A stretch of DNA of 59,417 nucleotides. Origin: an uncultured Pelagibacteraceae bacterium (GTDB lineage Bacteria > Pseudomonadota > Alphaproteobacteria > Pelagibacterales > Pelagibacteraceae). The stretch covers positions 1-59,417 of the forward strand of contig CACHGA010000005.1 in the NCBI GenBank assembly GCA_902579285.1, written 5' to 3'. A program made the translations under genes and the position numbers. Of the stretch, positions 26,984-35,727 are shown piece by piece (within the stretch, counting starts at the first letter, position 1; the number at the start of each line of letters is the position of its first letter). Below the pieces are notes generated by a model, which saw nothing but the letters and a program-made list of their open reading frames with translations, made no database searches and was not told the DNA's origin.

Positions 26984-27994
26984 TTAAATTTCTTTTTTTA
27001 TCCAGGTTGATGGTGTTAGTTCGTTTTGAATTTCAACATTTATATAATAATCAAAAGGTTTTACGCCTCTTTGTTTAATATAATTAAATGTTTTTGTTAT
27101 ACCCGTTTTAAGATCAACGGTTGTCTTATAATTTAGGAGTTTTCTCGCTTTATCAGCGGAACATGTAGCATGTTTAACCTCTTGAGGTCTATCAGGTTTA
27201 TAAATTGGTTTTAAATTACTTCCTGATATATTTGAACAAATTTCAGCAACTTTGTTTATTGTCACAAACTCCTCATCAGGTCCAATATTTATTATTTGTT
27301 TATTTAAATTTGCTTGATCTCTCATTGGTATAAGACAACTTAAACAATCGTCTATATAAGAAAAGCATCGTTTTTGTTCTCCATCTCCGTAAATAATTGG
27401 AGCTTTATTTTGTAACATTCTGTTTAGCATAATTGATACAACATTTCTAAAAGGGTCGTCATACTTCTGCTTTGGTCCTATTATATTGTGTGGAACAGCA
27501 ATTACCCACTCTATCTTATTTAGCTCGCATAAATTTACTAAAGTTTGCTCTGCAGCAACTTTTGAAATTGCATACGGATCTGCTGGGCTTGCTTTCATAT
27601 CTTCTTTGAAAGGATATTTTTGTGAACCATACCTAGCCATAGATGAACAAAAAATAATTCTTTTAACTTTATTTGATATAGCAGCAGAGAATACTGAAAC
27701 AGAAGCTAAATAATTATTTTTACCTATTTCATACGGAGAAAAAACTGACAAACCCTCGTGTGCTGTCGCCGCACAATGATATACTATATCAGCACCTTTC
27801 ATAAGTTCTTTTACTTTTACAAGATCACAACAATCAATTTTGTGAAATTTTATATTTTTTGGAACATTATCTGTATAACCTCCCAACATATTGTCGACAC
27901 CAACTACTTCGTCACCCATTTCTGATAATTTTTCTGCTAAGTGAGATCCTAAAAAGCCTGCAGCACCGGTGATAAATACTTTATTTTTTTTCAT
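26984..27994 (-). CDS. NAD-dependent sugar-nucleotide epimerase/dehydratase (SDR, UDP-GlcNAc C4-epimerase-like)
   Basis: Extended SDR of 336 residues with the NAD motif GAAGFLGSHLAEKL at residue 10, the catalytic Y-x-x-x-K in PYAISKVAAE, and GDGEQKRCFSYIDDC for the nucleotide sugar. This resembles GalE/WbpP-type epimerases acting on UDP-hexoses, but the exact sugar is not readable. It is the first gene of the surface-polysaccharide region and points the same way as the GT2 gene upstream of it. Confidence 0.82.
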   Translation of the reverse strand: MKKNKVFITGAAGFLGSHLAEKLSEMGDEVVGVDNMLGGYTDNVPKNIKFHKIDCCDLVKVKELMKGADIVYHCAATAHEGLSVFSPYEIGKNNYLASVSVFSAAISNKVKRIIFCSSMARYGSQKYPFKEDMKASPADPYAISKVAAEQTLVNLCELNKIEWVIAVPHNIIGPKQKYDDPFRNVVSIMLNRMLQNKAPIIYGDGEQKRCFSYIDDCLSCLIPMRDQANLNKQIINIGPDEEFVTINKVAEICSNISGSNLKPIYKPDRPQEVKHATCSADKARKLLNYKTTVDLKTGITKTFNYIKQRGVKPFDYYINVEIQNELTPSTWIKKEI

Positions 27995-28039
27995 TGGTAT
28001 AAATTTTTATATTTAAAATTGTCTCAAATCAATAAATAA

Positions 28040-28915
28040 TCAAACTTTAGGTCTGTACCATGATTTTTTTCCAGCTATTGAGTTGGCTAGACCTGAAAAC
28101 CTTTGGTAATAAATTTCTTTTTTCTCTTTATTCAAAATCAAAAGAAAAAAGAAATATTTATAAATTGATGATATAAGTTTTGGAAATACTTTAATTAGCG
28201 AATTTATAAAACCTTTATATTTTTTATTAAAATAAAAAGTAGACCACATCCAGTGCCAATTTCTAGACAGTTCCATTTGATGATTGATTTTATTTTCATG
28301 AGACTTACCTCCTTCATGAAAAATTATTATTGGAGCACAATAATAAATTTTGTTTTCACTTTTTAAAATTCTCATTGCTAAATCTGTTTCCTCTAAAAAA
28401 AAGAAAATATTTTCGTCAAAAAAACCGATATTATCAAATTTTTTAAGATTGAGAAATAAAGCATGACCTCTTATAGTTTTAATTGCTCTTTGATCCAACT
28501 CAATACAATGGTCCCACACTTTATTTTTTGATGCCAAATCATAGTTTCTAAATTTCTTCTTATCCTCAAGAGTACTAGGCTGTATCATTGCAAAGTCAGA
28601 ATTTTCTTCAGCCAATTTAAAAAAATTAGTTATTGAGTCAGGAAAAAGTTCTGCATCAGGATTAAGTATTAAAGCATATTTGGTTTTAACTTCTTTTAAT
28701 CCTATATTGTTTCCTTTTCCATAACCGATATTTTCCCCAGAAAGAATACATTTAACATTTTCAAATTCCTTTTCTATTTGTGTTTTATAATCTTGATCAC
28801 TTGAATTTTCGACATTAATGACCTTGAATTGCCTATCAATAGAGTTTAAGCATTTTCTGATTTTGTTTTCACTTTTAAAAGATGTAATTACTATAGTTAT
28901 ATCTTCAATTGACAT
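28040..28915 (-). CDS. Glycosyltransferase family 2
   Basis: A 291-residue GT-A enzyme. It has the N-terminal ITIVITSFKSENKIRKCLNSI, LILNPDAELFPDS containing the D-x-D-like metal site, and FFLEETDLAMRILK with the catalytic-base region. This is the rhamnosyltransferase-like GT2 pattern. The C-terminal region is hydrophobic and basic and may associate with the membrane. It is divergent from the dTDP-glucose dehydratase across 80 bases. Confidence 0.87.
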   Translation of the reverse strand: MSIEDITIVITSFKSENKIRKCLNSIDRQFKVINVENSSDQDYKTQIEKEFENVKCILSGENIGYGKGNNIGLKEVKTKYALILNPDAELFPDSITNFFKLAEENSDFAMIQPSTLEDKKKFRNYDLASKNKVWDHCIELDQRAIKTIRGHALFLNLKKFDNIGFFDENIFFFLEETDLAMRILKSENKIYYCAPIIIFHEGGKSHENKINHQMELSRNWHWMWSTFYFNKKYKGFINSLIKVFPKLISSIYKYFFFLLILNKEKKEIYYQRFSGLANSIAGKKSWYRPKV

Positions 28916-28995
28916 TATTTAAACATAATTGATTTTATACTCTAATTATTTTAATACTTTAACTTAATTGATCATATCTTATTTGTAAAATTAAT

Positions 28996-30027
28996 ATGAA
29001 AAAAATTATCGTAACTGGTGGTTCAGGTTTTATAGGAAGTAATTTAATAAGCCTTTTATTAAAAAAAAAATACTTCGTTATTAATGTTGATAAGTTAAGT
29101 TATTCTGCAAATTCATATAATGTAAAAAACTTTAAAAAAAGTAGAAATTATTTATTTTATAAAACTGATATTAATAAAACATCAAAAATTCTTCAAATAT
29201 TAAATAAACATAAACCAATTGGAATTTTCAATTTGGCTGCAGAAACACATGTGGATAGATCTATTGATAAAGCGCATCACTTTATCAGGTCAAATATTGT
29301 AGGTGTTTACAGCTTGTTAGAAGCAATAAGGAAGTTTGAAAACAATAAAGTAAAAAAAATTAAACTTTTACAGATATCCACTGATGAAGTGTATGGTGAT
29401 ATACCAAATAATAAAAAAGCAGATGAAAATCATAATTACAATCCCAGCTCCCCATATTCAGCTTCAAAAGCTGCAGCTGATCAATTTATAAAATCCTATA
29501 GTAGAACTTACGGATTAAAAATAATGATTGCACATCCTTGTAATAATTATGGACCAAATCAACATCCAGAAAAGTTTATACCAAAAATGATATTTAATAT
29601 TCTTAATAATAAACCTTTACCAGTTTATGGTGATGGTAAAAATGTAAGAGAATGGATTTACGTAAAAGATAATTGTGAGGCACTTTTAAAAATATTTTTA
29701 AAGGGAAAGAATAATCAAAATTATAATATAGGAACAGGAATAAGATTAAAAAATACAGAAATAGCAAAAAAACTTTTAGATATCGCAAAAAAGAGAGTTG
29801 CTGACAAATCTAATAAAAGTAAAATAGTTTTTGTTAAAGACAGACCCGGTCATGATGAAAGATATGCATTAAATTCAAAACTTATAAAAAAAGAGATTAA
29901 ATGGAAAAATAAAATATCATTATCTAATGGTTTATTAAAAACCTTGGCGTGGTATTCAAAAAATTATAATTATTTTAAGCGGATTTCTAAAAAGAATATA
30001 ACTAAAAGATTAGGTTTAAAACTATGA
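28996..30027 (+). CDS. rfbB: dTDP-glucose 4,6-dehydratase
   Basis: Converts dTDP-glucose to dTDP-4-keto-6-deoxyglucose. The 343-residue protein has TGGSGFIGSN at the start, AETHVDRSIDKAHHFI, STDEVYGD (the catalytic Asp-Glu pair in STDE), PYSASKAAADQ and HPCNNYGPNQHPEKFIPK, all diagnostic of RmlB/RfbB. It contains a run of ten A bases (29061-29070) in an intact frame. It overlaps the next gene by four bases and heads a three-gene operon. Confidence 0.93.
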   Translation: MKKIIVTGGSGFIGSNLISLLLKKKYFVINVDKLSYSANSYNVKNFKKSRNYLFYKTDINKTSKILQILNKHKPIGIFNLAAETHVDRSIDKAHHFIRSNIVGVYSLLEAIRKFENNKVKKIKLLQISTDEVYGDIPNNKKADENHNYNPSSPYSASKAAADQFIKSYSRTYGLKIMIAHPCNNYGPNQHPEKFIPKMIFNILNNKPLPVYGDGKNVREWIYVKDNCEALLKIFLKGKNNQNYNIGTGIRLKNTEIAKKLLDIAKKRVADKSNKSKIVFVKDRPGHDERYALNSKLIKKEIKWKNKISLSNGLLKTLAWYSKNYNYFKRISKKNITKRLGLKL

Positions 30028-30719
30028 AGAAAAAAATCGTAGTTACGGGTGGATCAGGAAGATTTGCAAGTGAGTTAAAAAAAATTAAAACAAATTATAA
30101 GGTTATTTATCCCTCAAAAAAACATTTAGATATAACAAGTTATAAAAAGATTAAAAATTACTTAAAAAAAAATAAAGCAGATTATGTTATTCACTTAGCT
30201 GGTATGTCTAGACCAATGAAATCTCACGAAAAGAATTTGGCTCAAAGTATTAATTTAAACATAGTTGGAACCTCTAATTTAGTAAGAGCATGCTCGGAAT
30301 TAAATATAAAAATTATATATTTTTCAACAAGTTATGTTTACCCTGGAAAAAAAGGTAATTACAATGAATTAGATCCATTATTACCATGGAATAATTATGC
30401 TTGGTCAAAATTAGGTGGTGAATGTGCAGTTCAAATGTATAAAAATTCTTTGATTTTAAGAGCTTGTATGACTGAAAAACCTTTTGTTCACAAAAAAGCC
30501 TTTAGTAATGTTAAATTAAATTTTATTTTCCATGAAGAAATAGCAAAAATATTATTTAAAATTATTAATAAAAAAGGAATTTTGAATATAGGTGGTAAAG
30601 CTAGGACGGTTTATAATTTTGCAAAAAAATATAATCCAAAAGTAAAAAAAATTCGATCAAAAGGTGAATTTCCTCCAAATCCATCTATGAACTTATCAAA
30701 ACTAAAAAAAATAATATGA
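30024..30719 (+). CDS. SDR-family reductase in the dTDP-sugar operon (short RmlD-like)
   Basis: A 231-residue SDR with GGSGRFASELKKI as NAD(P)-binding loop, HLAGMSRP, and catalytic YAWSK within NNYAWSKLGGE. Its position between rfbB and rfbC implies the 4-keto reductase RmlD, but it is about 60 residues shorter than usual RmlD and its sequence is only distantly like it. It could make a different 6-deoxy sugar. Both ends overlap their neighbours by four bases. Confidence 0.7.
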   Translation: MKKKIVVTGGSGRFASELKKIKTNYKVIYPSKKHLDITSYKKIKNYLKKNKADYVIHLAGMSRPMKSHEKNLAQSINLNIVGTSNLVRACSELNIKIIYFSTSYVYPGKKGNYNELDPLLPWNNYAWSKLGGECAVQMYKNSLILRACMTEKPFVHKKAFSNVKLNFIFHEEIAKILFKIINKKGILNIGGKARTVYNFAKKYNPKVKKIRSKGEFPPNPSMNLSKLKKII

Positions 30720-31252
30720 AATTAATTAAAACTAAGTTTAAAGATTTAAAAATTTTTAAATTAAAGAAAAATTTAGACCATAGAGGTTATCTTTCTGAAA
30801 CATACAGTAAGAAACTTATAAAGGGAAAGGATTTGATTTTCGATTATAAAGTAGTTTCAAAAAAAAATGTTTTTAGAGGTTTTCATTTTCAATATAAATT
30901 CCAGCAAATAAAATTTATCACTGTTTTGAAGGGAAAAATCCTTGATTGTGTGATTGATTTAAGAAAAAATTCTAAAACTTTTGGCAAAGTTTTTAAAATA
31001 ATACTTTCTGAAAAAAATGATTTATCGCTATATGTACCAGCCGGTTTCGCACATTCCTATTTGACGCTAGAAAATCATAATATTGTTTATTACAAATTAT
31101 CAAATTATTATCAACCTAAATATGAAAGCGGAATTATTTGGAATGATAAAGATTTAAAAATTAAATGGCCAACAAAAAAATTAAAAGTTTCTAGAAAAGA
31201 CCAAAAACTTCCAACTTATAAAAATTTTATAGAAAATTTTAAATATCTTTAG
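30716..31252 (+). CDS. rfbC: dTDP-4-dehydrorhamnose 3,5-epimerase family protein
   Basis: A cupin-fold protein of 178 residues with DHRGYLSETY, NVFRGFHFQYKFQQIKFITVLKGKI containing the catalytic His region, and YVPAGFAHSYLTLE. These match RmlC/RfbC, although the first block (usually D-x-RG-F) and the short length suggest a divergent member, possibly a single-site epimerase. Last gene of the operon; it overlaps the convergent DUF4422 stop in TTAG. Confidence 0.83.
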   Translation: MKLIKTKFKDLKIFKLKKNLDHRGYLSETYSKKLIKGKDLIFDYKVVSKKNVFRGFHFQYKFQQIKFITVLKGKILDCVIDLRKNSKTFGKVFKIILSEKNDLSLYVPAGFAHSYLTLENHNIVYYKLSNYYQPKYESGIIWNDKDLKIKWPTKKLKVSRKDQKLPTYKNFIENFKYL

Positions 31253-32070
31253 TTTATTTTCTTTATAATATCGTAGTATGTAATATCCATTGTTTTGAAC
31301 TTAGCATTTTTTTCAAACCAATAGGAAGTAAATCTTTCTGCTAAAAAAGCATAAATTCTAGCAAGATCGTAGCCTTGCAAATCTTTCGATGAAAAAATAT
31401 TTTCACATCTTTTTAACCAAGGAAATAAAGTTTGGTAATATAGATTTAGGAGCTCTTTTGATTTGCAAATAAACATATTAAAAGGATGAAAATATTGTTT
31501 TGTATTAACATATTTTTTAAAATCTTCTTTATTTTCATCGTCAAGCAAATTTATAGCCTTGTTCAAGTTGTTTTCTCCATGCATAATATCAAAATGAAAT
31601 TTAATAGTTCTTTTGCTTTGATTATATAAATAACTTGGATTTTTCATTATAATTTTAATACCTTTTTTAATAAATTTCATAGTTCTTCTCTGATTTACAT
31701 AAAATGGTTTGCCTAAAATCACGTCGAAATCATCATACTCTTGAGGAACATTTTTAAGCACTATAGATGAAAAATCTTTGGTTTCAGATTGTAAATTATC
31801 AAATTTTTCAGTAGTCCAAAATTTTCTGTAATGACAAAAACCAATCCATTTAGTCTCAATATTTTTTAGATGATTTTTCCATAACCAATAATGAAAAGTA
31901 CACTCTGCATAATTTTTGTTTTTTGTTGATATATTTTCACCTGAATTATCTCTAATCCAACCCTTCTGAAAATTTTTTGATCCTAAGCCTACAGGTATAT
32001 ATCCAAGTTTTTTTATAAAATTGTAATGATCTGGTTCTAAGGATGTGCAGAACATTTCTAAATTTTTCAT
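31249..32070 (-). CDS. DUF4422-family (capsular polysaccharide) glycosyltransferase-like protein
   Basis: A 273-residue protein with YAECTFHYWLWKNH, WIGFCHYRKFW and YFHPFNMFICKSKELL, the pattern of the DUF4422 domain found in exopolysaccharide and capsule loci and thought to be glycosyltransferases. No signal peptide. It follows the GT61 gene on the same strand with a six-base gap. Confidence 0.75.
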   Translation of the reverse strand: MKNLEMFCTSLEPDHYNFIKKLGYIPVGLGSKNFQKGWIRDNSGENISTKNKNYAECTFHYWLWKNHLKNIETKWIGFCHYRKFWTTEKFDNLQSETKDFSSIVLKNVPQEYDDFDVILGKPFYVNQRRTMKFIKKGIKIIMKNPSYLYNQSKRTIKFHFDIMHGENNLNKAINLLDDENKEDFKKYVNTKQYFHPFNMFICKSKELLNLYYQTLFPWLKRCENIFSSKDLQGYDLARIYAFLAERFTSYWFEKNAKFKTMDITYYDIIKKIN

Positions 32071-32076
32071 AAACTT

Positions 32077-33195
32077 TTAAAGTCTTATTAAATTTTCTAA
32101 TTTTTTTATAGGTATGTGGATATGTCCCTGTTGAATACCAGATTTTATATTTTTTACTTCAATAATTATAGATTTGTAATTTAAATTAATTTTTTTTGCA
32201 ATGTTTTCAATTATTGGTCCTGAAGATGAATTTCGAAACTCTATAACTTTAGTTTGGGGGTTACAAAATGCAATATTAGCAAAACCTGAACCGTGTAATC
32301 CGACAATTATTTCCGCATTATTAAACAAAACAACCTGATCTGAAAAACTCAAATCGCTCAATTTAATGATATCGAAACCATTAACAGATAAAAATTTTCT
32401 GATCTCTTGTTCATTTTTTACTGTTCTTAAATGAGCCACATTAGATTTGGAATCACTACGATCAATATAAATTCTCTTTGAAAATTTTAAATCCTTTTTT
32501 ATATTTTCTTTTAAAAACTTTTCTTTTAACCATATCATAATCCAATTTGGTATTTTTTGTGCATCATTATGTGGATCGTTAGTAAACATATAAGGGTGCG
32601 CAGTAGTAATTATCTCGTTCGCTTTTAAATGGCGGTATTTTTCACTAGTTAGAATTTTTTCTTTTGAGATGTTAAGTATTCCAAGTGTTTCTTTTTGAAA
32701 ACTTAATTTGATATCTGGTACTAAGAAATAATCAATTGAATTTAAATTAAATATTTTTTCACAAATTTTCAATCTTGGTAGAACATCATATAACCAATGC
32801 CAATAATTACTATTTCCGCCTCCACCAGTTAATAAAGAAAGAACTCTACCTTTTAATTTTTTTAAAATTCTTGGTGTTCCTTTGGAAAATACTATATTTT
32901 CCATAACATTTGAATTTGAGTTATTTTTTCTTAATTGAAAAGATGCTCCATCAACTATTTTGTTATCTATTAAAATAGCTGTATCTTGAATTCTATCAGT
33001 ATATAATCTGCTATGTTTTACTAAATAAACTGAGTAATAAAGATCGTTACTAAATTTTACTTTCTCTTTTACAATTCTATCATCTTTATCACTTTGGATA
33101 GATTTTGTTATTTTGCCATATACTATCTTAAAAATACTATAAGATATATTTTTGAACACTTTTTGTAAAAATTTTTTAATCACTATATTCTTCAA
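32077..33195 (-). CDS. Glycosyltransferase family 61-like (DUF563) protein
   Basis: About 370 residues. The signature GGGGNSNYWHWLYDVLPRL lies near the middle, and LHGSGFANIAFCNPQTKVIEF near the C-terminus, both typical of GT61. The start is uncertain: TTG at 33195 or GTG at 33183; no ATG fits. The start lies one base beyond the duplicated tRNA-Met 3' half at 33197-33249, so its leader may have been reshaped by an integration event. Confidence 0.78.
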   Translation of the reverse strand: MKNIVIKKFLQKVFKNISYSIFKIVYGKITKSIQSDKDDRIVKEKVKFSNDLYYSVYLVKHSRLYTDRIQDTAILIDNKIVDGASFQLRKNNSNSNVMENIVFSKGTPRILKKLKGRVLSLLTGGGGNSNYWHWLYDVLPRLKICEKIFNLNSIDYFLVPDIKLSFQKETLGILNISKEKILTSEKYRHLKANEIITTAHPYMFTNDPHNDAQKIPNWIMIWLKEKFLKENIKKDLKFSKRIYIDRSDSKSNVAHLRTVKNEQEIRKFLSVNGFDIIKLSDLSFSDQVVLFNNAEIIVGLHGSGFANIAFCNPQTKVIEFRNSSSGPIIENIAKKINLNYKSIIIEVKNIKSGIQQGHIHIPIKKLENLIRL

Positions 33196-33196
33196 A

Positions 33197-33249
33197 TGGT
33201 AACGGGGAGTGGATTCGAACCACCGTCCCCAGGCTTATGAGTCCTGTGC
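33197..33249 (-). repeat. Duplicated 3' half of tRNA-Met (putative attachment-site remnant)
   Basis: These 53 bases match the 3' part of the intact tRNA-Met (34221-34273) at 51 positions, in direct orientation 1,024 bases away. The match covers the anticodon stem-loop with CAT, the variable loop, the T-arm, the 3' acceptor strand and CCA. Identity stops abruptly at the base before the anticodon arm: no D-arm or 5' acceptor strand is present, so it cannot fold as a tRNA. This is the usual form of the second att site left when an integrative element inserts at a tRNA 3' end. Confidence 0.8.
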
Positions 33250-33436
33250 GAGAACATCAAACCTTAAAATAATTCCTTCTGTTTTCATTCTTCTTTCTAC
33301 AAACAACAACAGTTATTCGTTCCCCCATTATCCCATACACAGGAATCTACGTCCATTAAATTGTTGTGACAAGTGAAACCAAATAGAGTACGAATACTTC
33401 AATGAATTTAACCAAATTAAAAAAATATTTATAATA

Positions 33437-34219
33437 GTGATTCCCAGATATTTAAAACCAAATAAAGAATATGATTTGATCAGATTAGGCCAAGATAATG
33501 ATGGGGGATATTTAGTTGAAAGAAGTTCAATTTCTAAGTCAAAGGCACTTATAACCTTAGGTCTGGGATATGATTGGTCTTTTGAAAAAAACTTTAGCGA
33601 AAAATTTAAAAAACCAATTTATTGTTATGATCATACTGTAAATTATTCTGGTATTAAAAAATTATGCAGAAAATTTATCGCAAGTTATTTTTTCAGAATT
33701 TTTAAACCTAAACACGTTTTTAAAAAAAATTTTTTTACTAATTTATATAAGAGTATTTTTTTATACAGAGACTATAAGAATTTCTTTTCAAATAAAGCTC
33801 AACATATAGAAAAAAGAATAGGATCTGGTGATGGTGGAATAATGCTTAATGAAATTTTTAATACCAAAAAAGATATTTGCCCATTATTTTTAAAAATTGA
33901 TATTGAAGGATCAGAATATAGAATATTTGATGAAATTATTGAAAACCAAGAAAATTTAACTGGAATAGCTATCGAGCTACATTACGTAGATCTTCATTTG
34001 GACAAAATTAAAAATTTTATTGAAAATTTAGATATGGATCTTGTTCACATTCATCCTCAAAATACTGCCTTCGTAACAAAAGATTTTATTCCTACTCAAT
34101 TAGAGCTTACATTTGCAAAACATCCAAAAATTATAAGTGAGGATGTAAAAATTCCTCATCATTTAGATCAACCCGCAAATCCTTCGTTTCCTGAAATTCA
34201 ATTAAAGTTTGAGAAATAA
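33437..34219 (+). CDS. FkbM-like SAM-dependent methyltransferase
   Basis: About 260 residues. The N-terminus RLGQDNDGGYLV and the core FLKIDIEGSEYRIFDEI followed by IAIELHYVD are FkbM-family methyltransferase features; the protein probably O-methylates a surface sugar. The start is unsure: GTG 33437 is the only usual start before the first conserved block, and the frame is open further upstream. It is the only gene between the tRNA-Met fragment and the intact tRNA-Met, and its stop ends one base before the tRNA CCA. Confidence 0.78.
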   Translation: MIPRYLKPNKEYDLIRLGQDNDGGYLVERSSISKSKALITLGLGYDWSFEKNFSEKFKKPIYCYDHTVNYSGIKKLCRKFIASYFFRIFKPKHVFKKNFFTNLYKSIFLYRDYKNFFSNKAQHIEKRIGSGDGGIMLNEIFNTKKDICPLFLKIDIEGSEYRIFDEIIENQENLTGIAIELHYVDLHLDKIKNFIENLDMDLVHIHPQNTAFVTKDFIPTQLELTFAKHPKIISEDVKIPHHLDQPANPSFPEIQLKFEK

Positions 34220-34220
34220 T

Positions 34221-34297
34221 TGGTAGCGGGGAGTGGATTCGAACCACCGACCCCAGGCTTATGAGTCCTGTGCTCTAACCAACTGAGCTACCCCGCC
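34221..34297 (-). tRNA. tRNA-Met (CAT anticodon), CCA encoded
   Basis: The minus strand folds as a complete 77-base cloverleaf. The acceptor stem GGCGGGG pairs with CCCCGCT (one G-U). The D-arm AGCTCAGTTGGTTAGAGC, anticodon loop CTCATAA with CAT, T-arm GGTGG TTCGAAT CCACT and genome-encoded CCA are all present. The first base pair and the A1-free acceptor argue against initiator tRNA, whose first pair is mismatched. Elongator Met is most likely; an Ile2 (CAU modified to lysidine) identity is not excluded. The anticodon stem has an A-G mismatch at 31-39. Confidence 0.93.
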
Positions 34298-34458
34298 TAA
34301 TATAATTTTATATCTTATAACACGAATAAATCTAATTTAATACGAGACAGCAAAAGATTAGAAATATTTAATTCACAAAATATATATTTTACTTGTTGAC
34401 TTTAAAATACAAAATTGTTTTTATCAACCCAAAATGAACAATAATTTTCCTAAATAAT

Positions 34459-35433
34459 ATGGATCGTTTTAAGAATATTGAGAACAAGTTAATTACAAAA
34501 AATTTTACAGAAAATTTTCTTAGGCTAATGCCTACTTTTTATGAAATGGAAAGTTCTTTTCTTTCTGGGGTTTATAAACGTTACGGGGATCTCGAGGGTG
34601 GAAATATTATAATTTTTTTTGCAAGAGATTGCCATCTAGAAATATTGAGAAAAAGAGAAAAAGATCTTAATTTCGATCTTTCACTTGATAACTTTTGGGA
34701 AAATCATAAGAATGTTTTTCAAGGTAAAAAGAAAATAATTTTAATATCTCAACAAACAGGTTTGCCCAAAGAAACAACAAGAAGAAAGATAATTTCTTTA
34801 ATTAAAAAAAAACATTTACAAAAAGGGGAAAAAAATAAACTTTTTTGGGAACCAGATTCTAATCTAAAAGAAAGTTATGTAAAAATCATTGATGAAGAAA
34901 TATCTTCTTTATCAAAATTTATTTTTGAACAAACAAAATTGTTGTCTTTAAGTTTGTCAATCTCAAGAATTGAGAAAGAAATTAAAAACAATTACTCATT
35001 TTACTGGTATCACTATTTAAATGTTCAACTTGAATATATAAAATTTTGGCAAGACAAACTTAAAGATCTTGAAATGCTTTTAATTGGAATGCAGGTTTTA
35101 ATATTAACAATGAATTCTATTAAAAGAAACAATAGTGATTTTTCTTTTTCATCTAATAGCCAAAAAAAATTCGAAAATTTATCTGAGTTTAACCCGGATA
35201 TTAGTGCTACTTCAGTGTCAGATATAACTGGAATACCTAGAGCAACCTGTATCAGAAAATTAGACAAATTTGTTAAAATGAAAGTTTTACAAAAAAATAA
35301 TAAAACAAAAAGATATTCCTTAATACTTGATCAAACAACTTTTAATCCAATGTTACAACCAGAATGGATGAAACATAAAATTTCAATATTAAGTGATTTT
35401 TCCTTTATTATAATTAAGGGATTATTTAAATAA
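34459..35433 (+). CDS. Uncharacterised protein with two winged-helix-like HTH segments
   Basis: 324 residues, family not recognised. Two similar segments, about 94-131 and 249-290, each read as a helix-turn-helix with wing: TGLPKETTRRKI then LIKKKHLQKG, and TGIPRATCIRKL then FVKMKVLQKN. They look like an internal duplication of a MarR/IclR-type recognition unit, joined by a long helical stretch (140-225) rich in aromatic residues and Leu. The N-terminal 90 residues contain FFARDCHLEILRKREKD, itself helical. No signal peptide. A DNA-binding regulator is the simplest reading. It lies just beyond the tRNA-Met integration locus, downstream of a 161-base gap. Confidence 0.6.
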   Translation: MDRFKNIENKLITKNFTENFLRLMPTFYEMESSFLSGVYKRYGDLEGGNIIIFFARDCHLEILRKREKDLNFDLSLDNFWENHKNVFQGKKKIILISQQTGLPKETTRRKIISLIKKKHLQKGEKNKLFWEPDSNLKESYVKIIDEEISSLSKFIFEQTKLLSLSLSISRIEKEIKNNYSFYWYHYLNVQLEYIKFWQDKLKDLEMLLIGMQVLILTMNSIKRNNSDFSFSSNSQKKFENLSEFNPDISATSVSDITGIPRATCIRKLDKFVKMKVLQKNNKTKRYSLILDQTTFNPMLQPEWMKHKISILSDFSFIIIKGLFK

Positions 35434-35436
35434 ATT

Positions 35437-35619
35437 TTATAATGTTAAAATTATTCCAAAAACTGCAAATGCGGAAACTGCTGCTACAGATAAATAAACA
35501 CTTGTTCTTTTGGATTTTTTTTCCTGATCTCTAACTTTTTTCATTAAATCATTTAAATCAACTTTGTAATTAGAGTTTAAATCTTTTTGATTTAATTCTT
35601 CTTCTCTTCCATATCTCAT
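35437..35619 (-). CDS. Small single-pass membrane protein
   Basis: 60 residues: a charged N-terminal half (NQKDLNSNYKVDLNDLMKKVRDQEKKSKR) that could be a short amphipathic or coiled helix, then one hydrophobic C-terminal segment (SVYLSVAAVSAFAVFGIILTL). It has an ATG start, normal local composition and a neat position three bases from the convergent upstream gene's stop, which supports a real gene. Function unknown; tail-anchored topology with the N-terminus in the cytoplasm is likely. Confidence 0.6.
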   Translation of the reverse strand: MRYGREEELNQKDLNSNYKVDLNDLMKKVRDQEKKSKRTSVYLSVAAVSAFAVFGIILTL

Positions 35620-35727
35620 GGATTAATTACATCACTTTGAAACTGAAAAATAAAGTGAAACCGGTGTTCAAAATAAAACACTATGTTCAAATTGGGCTGG
35701 AAAACCTCTTGTTAGAAATTGATTGAA

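Noticed and set aside
29061..29070. A10 run in rfbB as a third frameshift
   Set aside because: The frame is continuous through the run and the protein has full length with all motifs.
33197..33400. tmRNA or intron-containing tRNA on the minus strand
   Set aside because: The 3' end looks tRNA-like with GGAC before the T-arm, but it is almost identical to tRNA-Met including the CAT anticodon. No tag reading frame ending in Ala-Ala and no 5' partner for the acceptor strand could be found.
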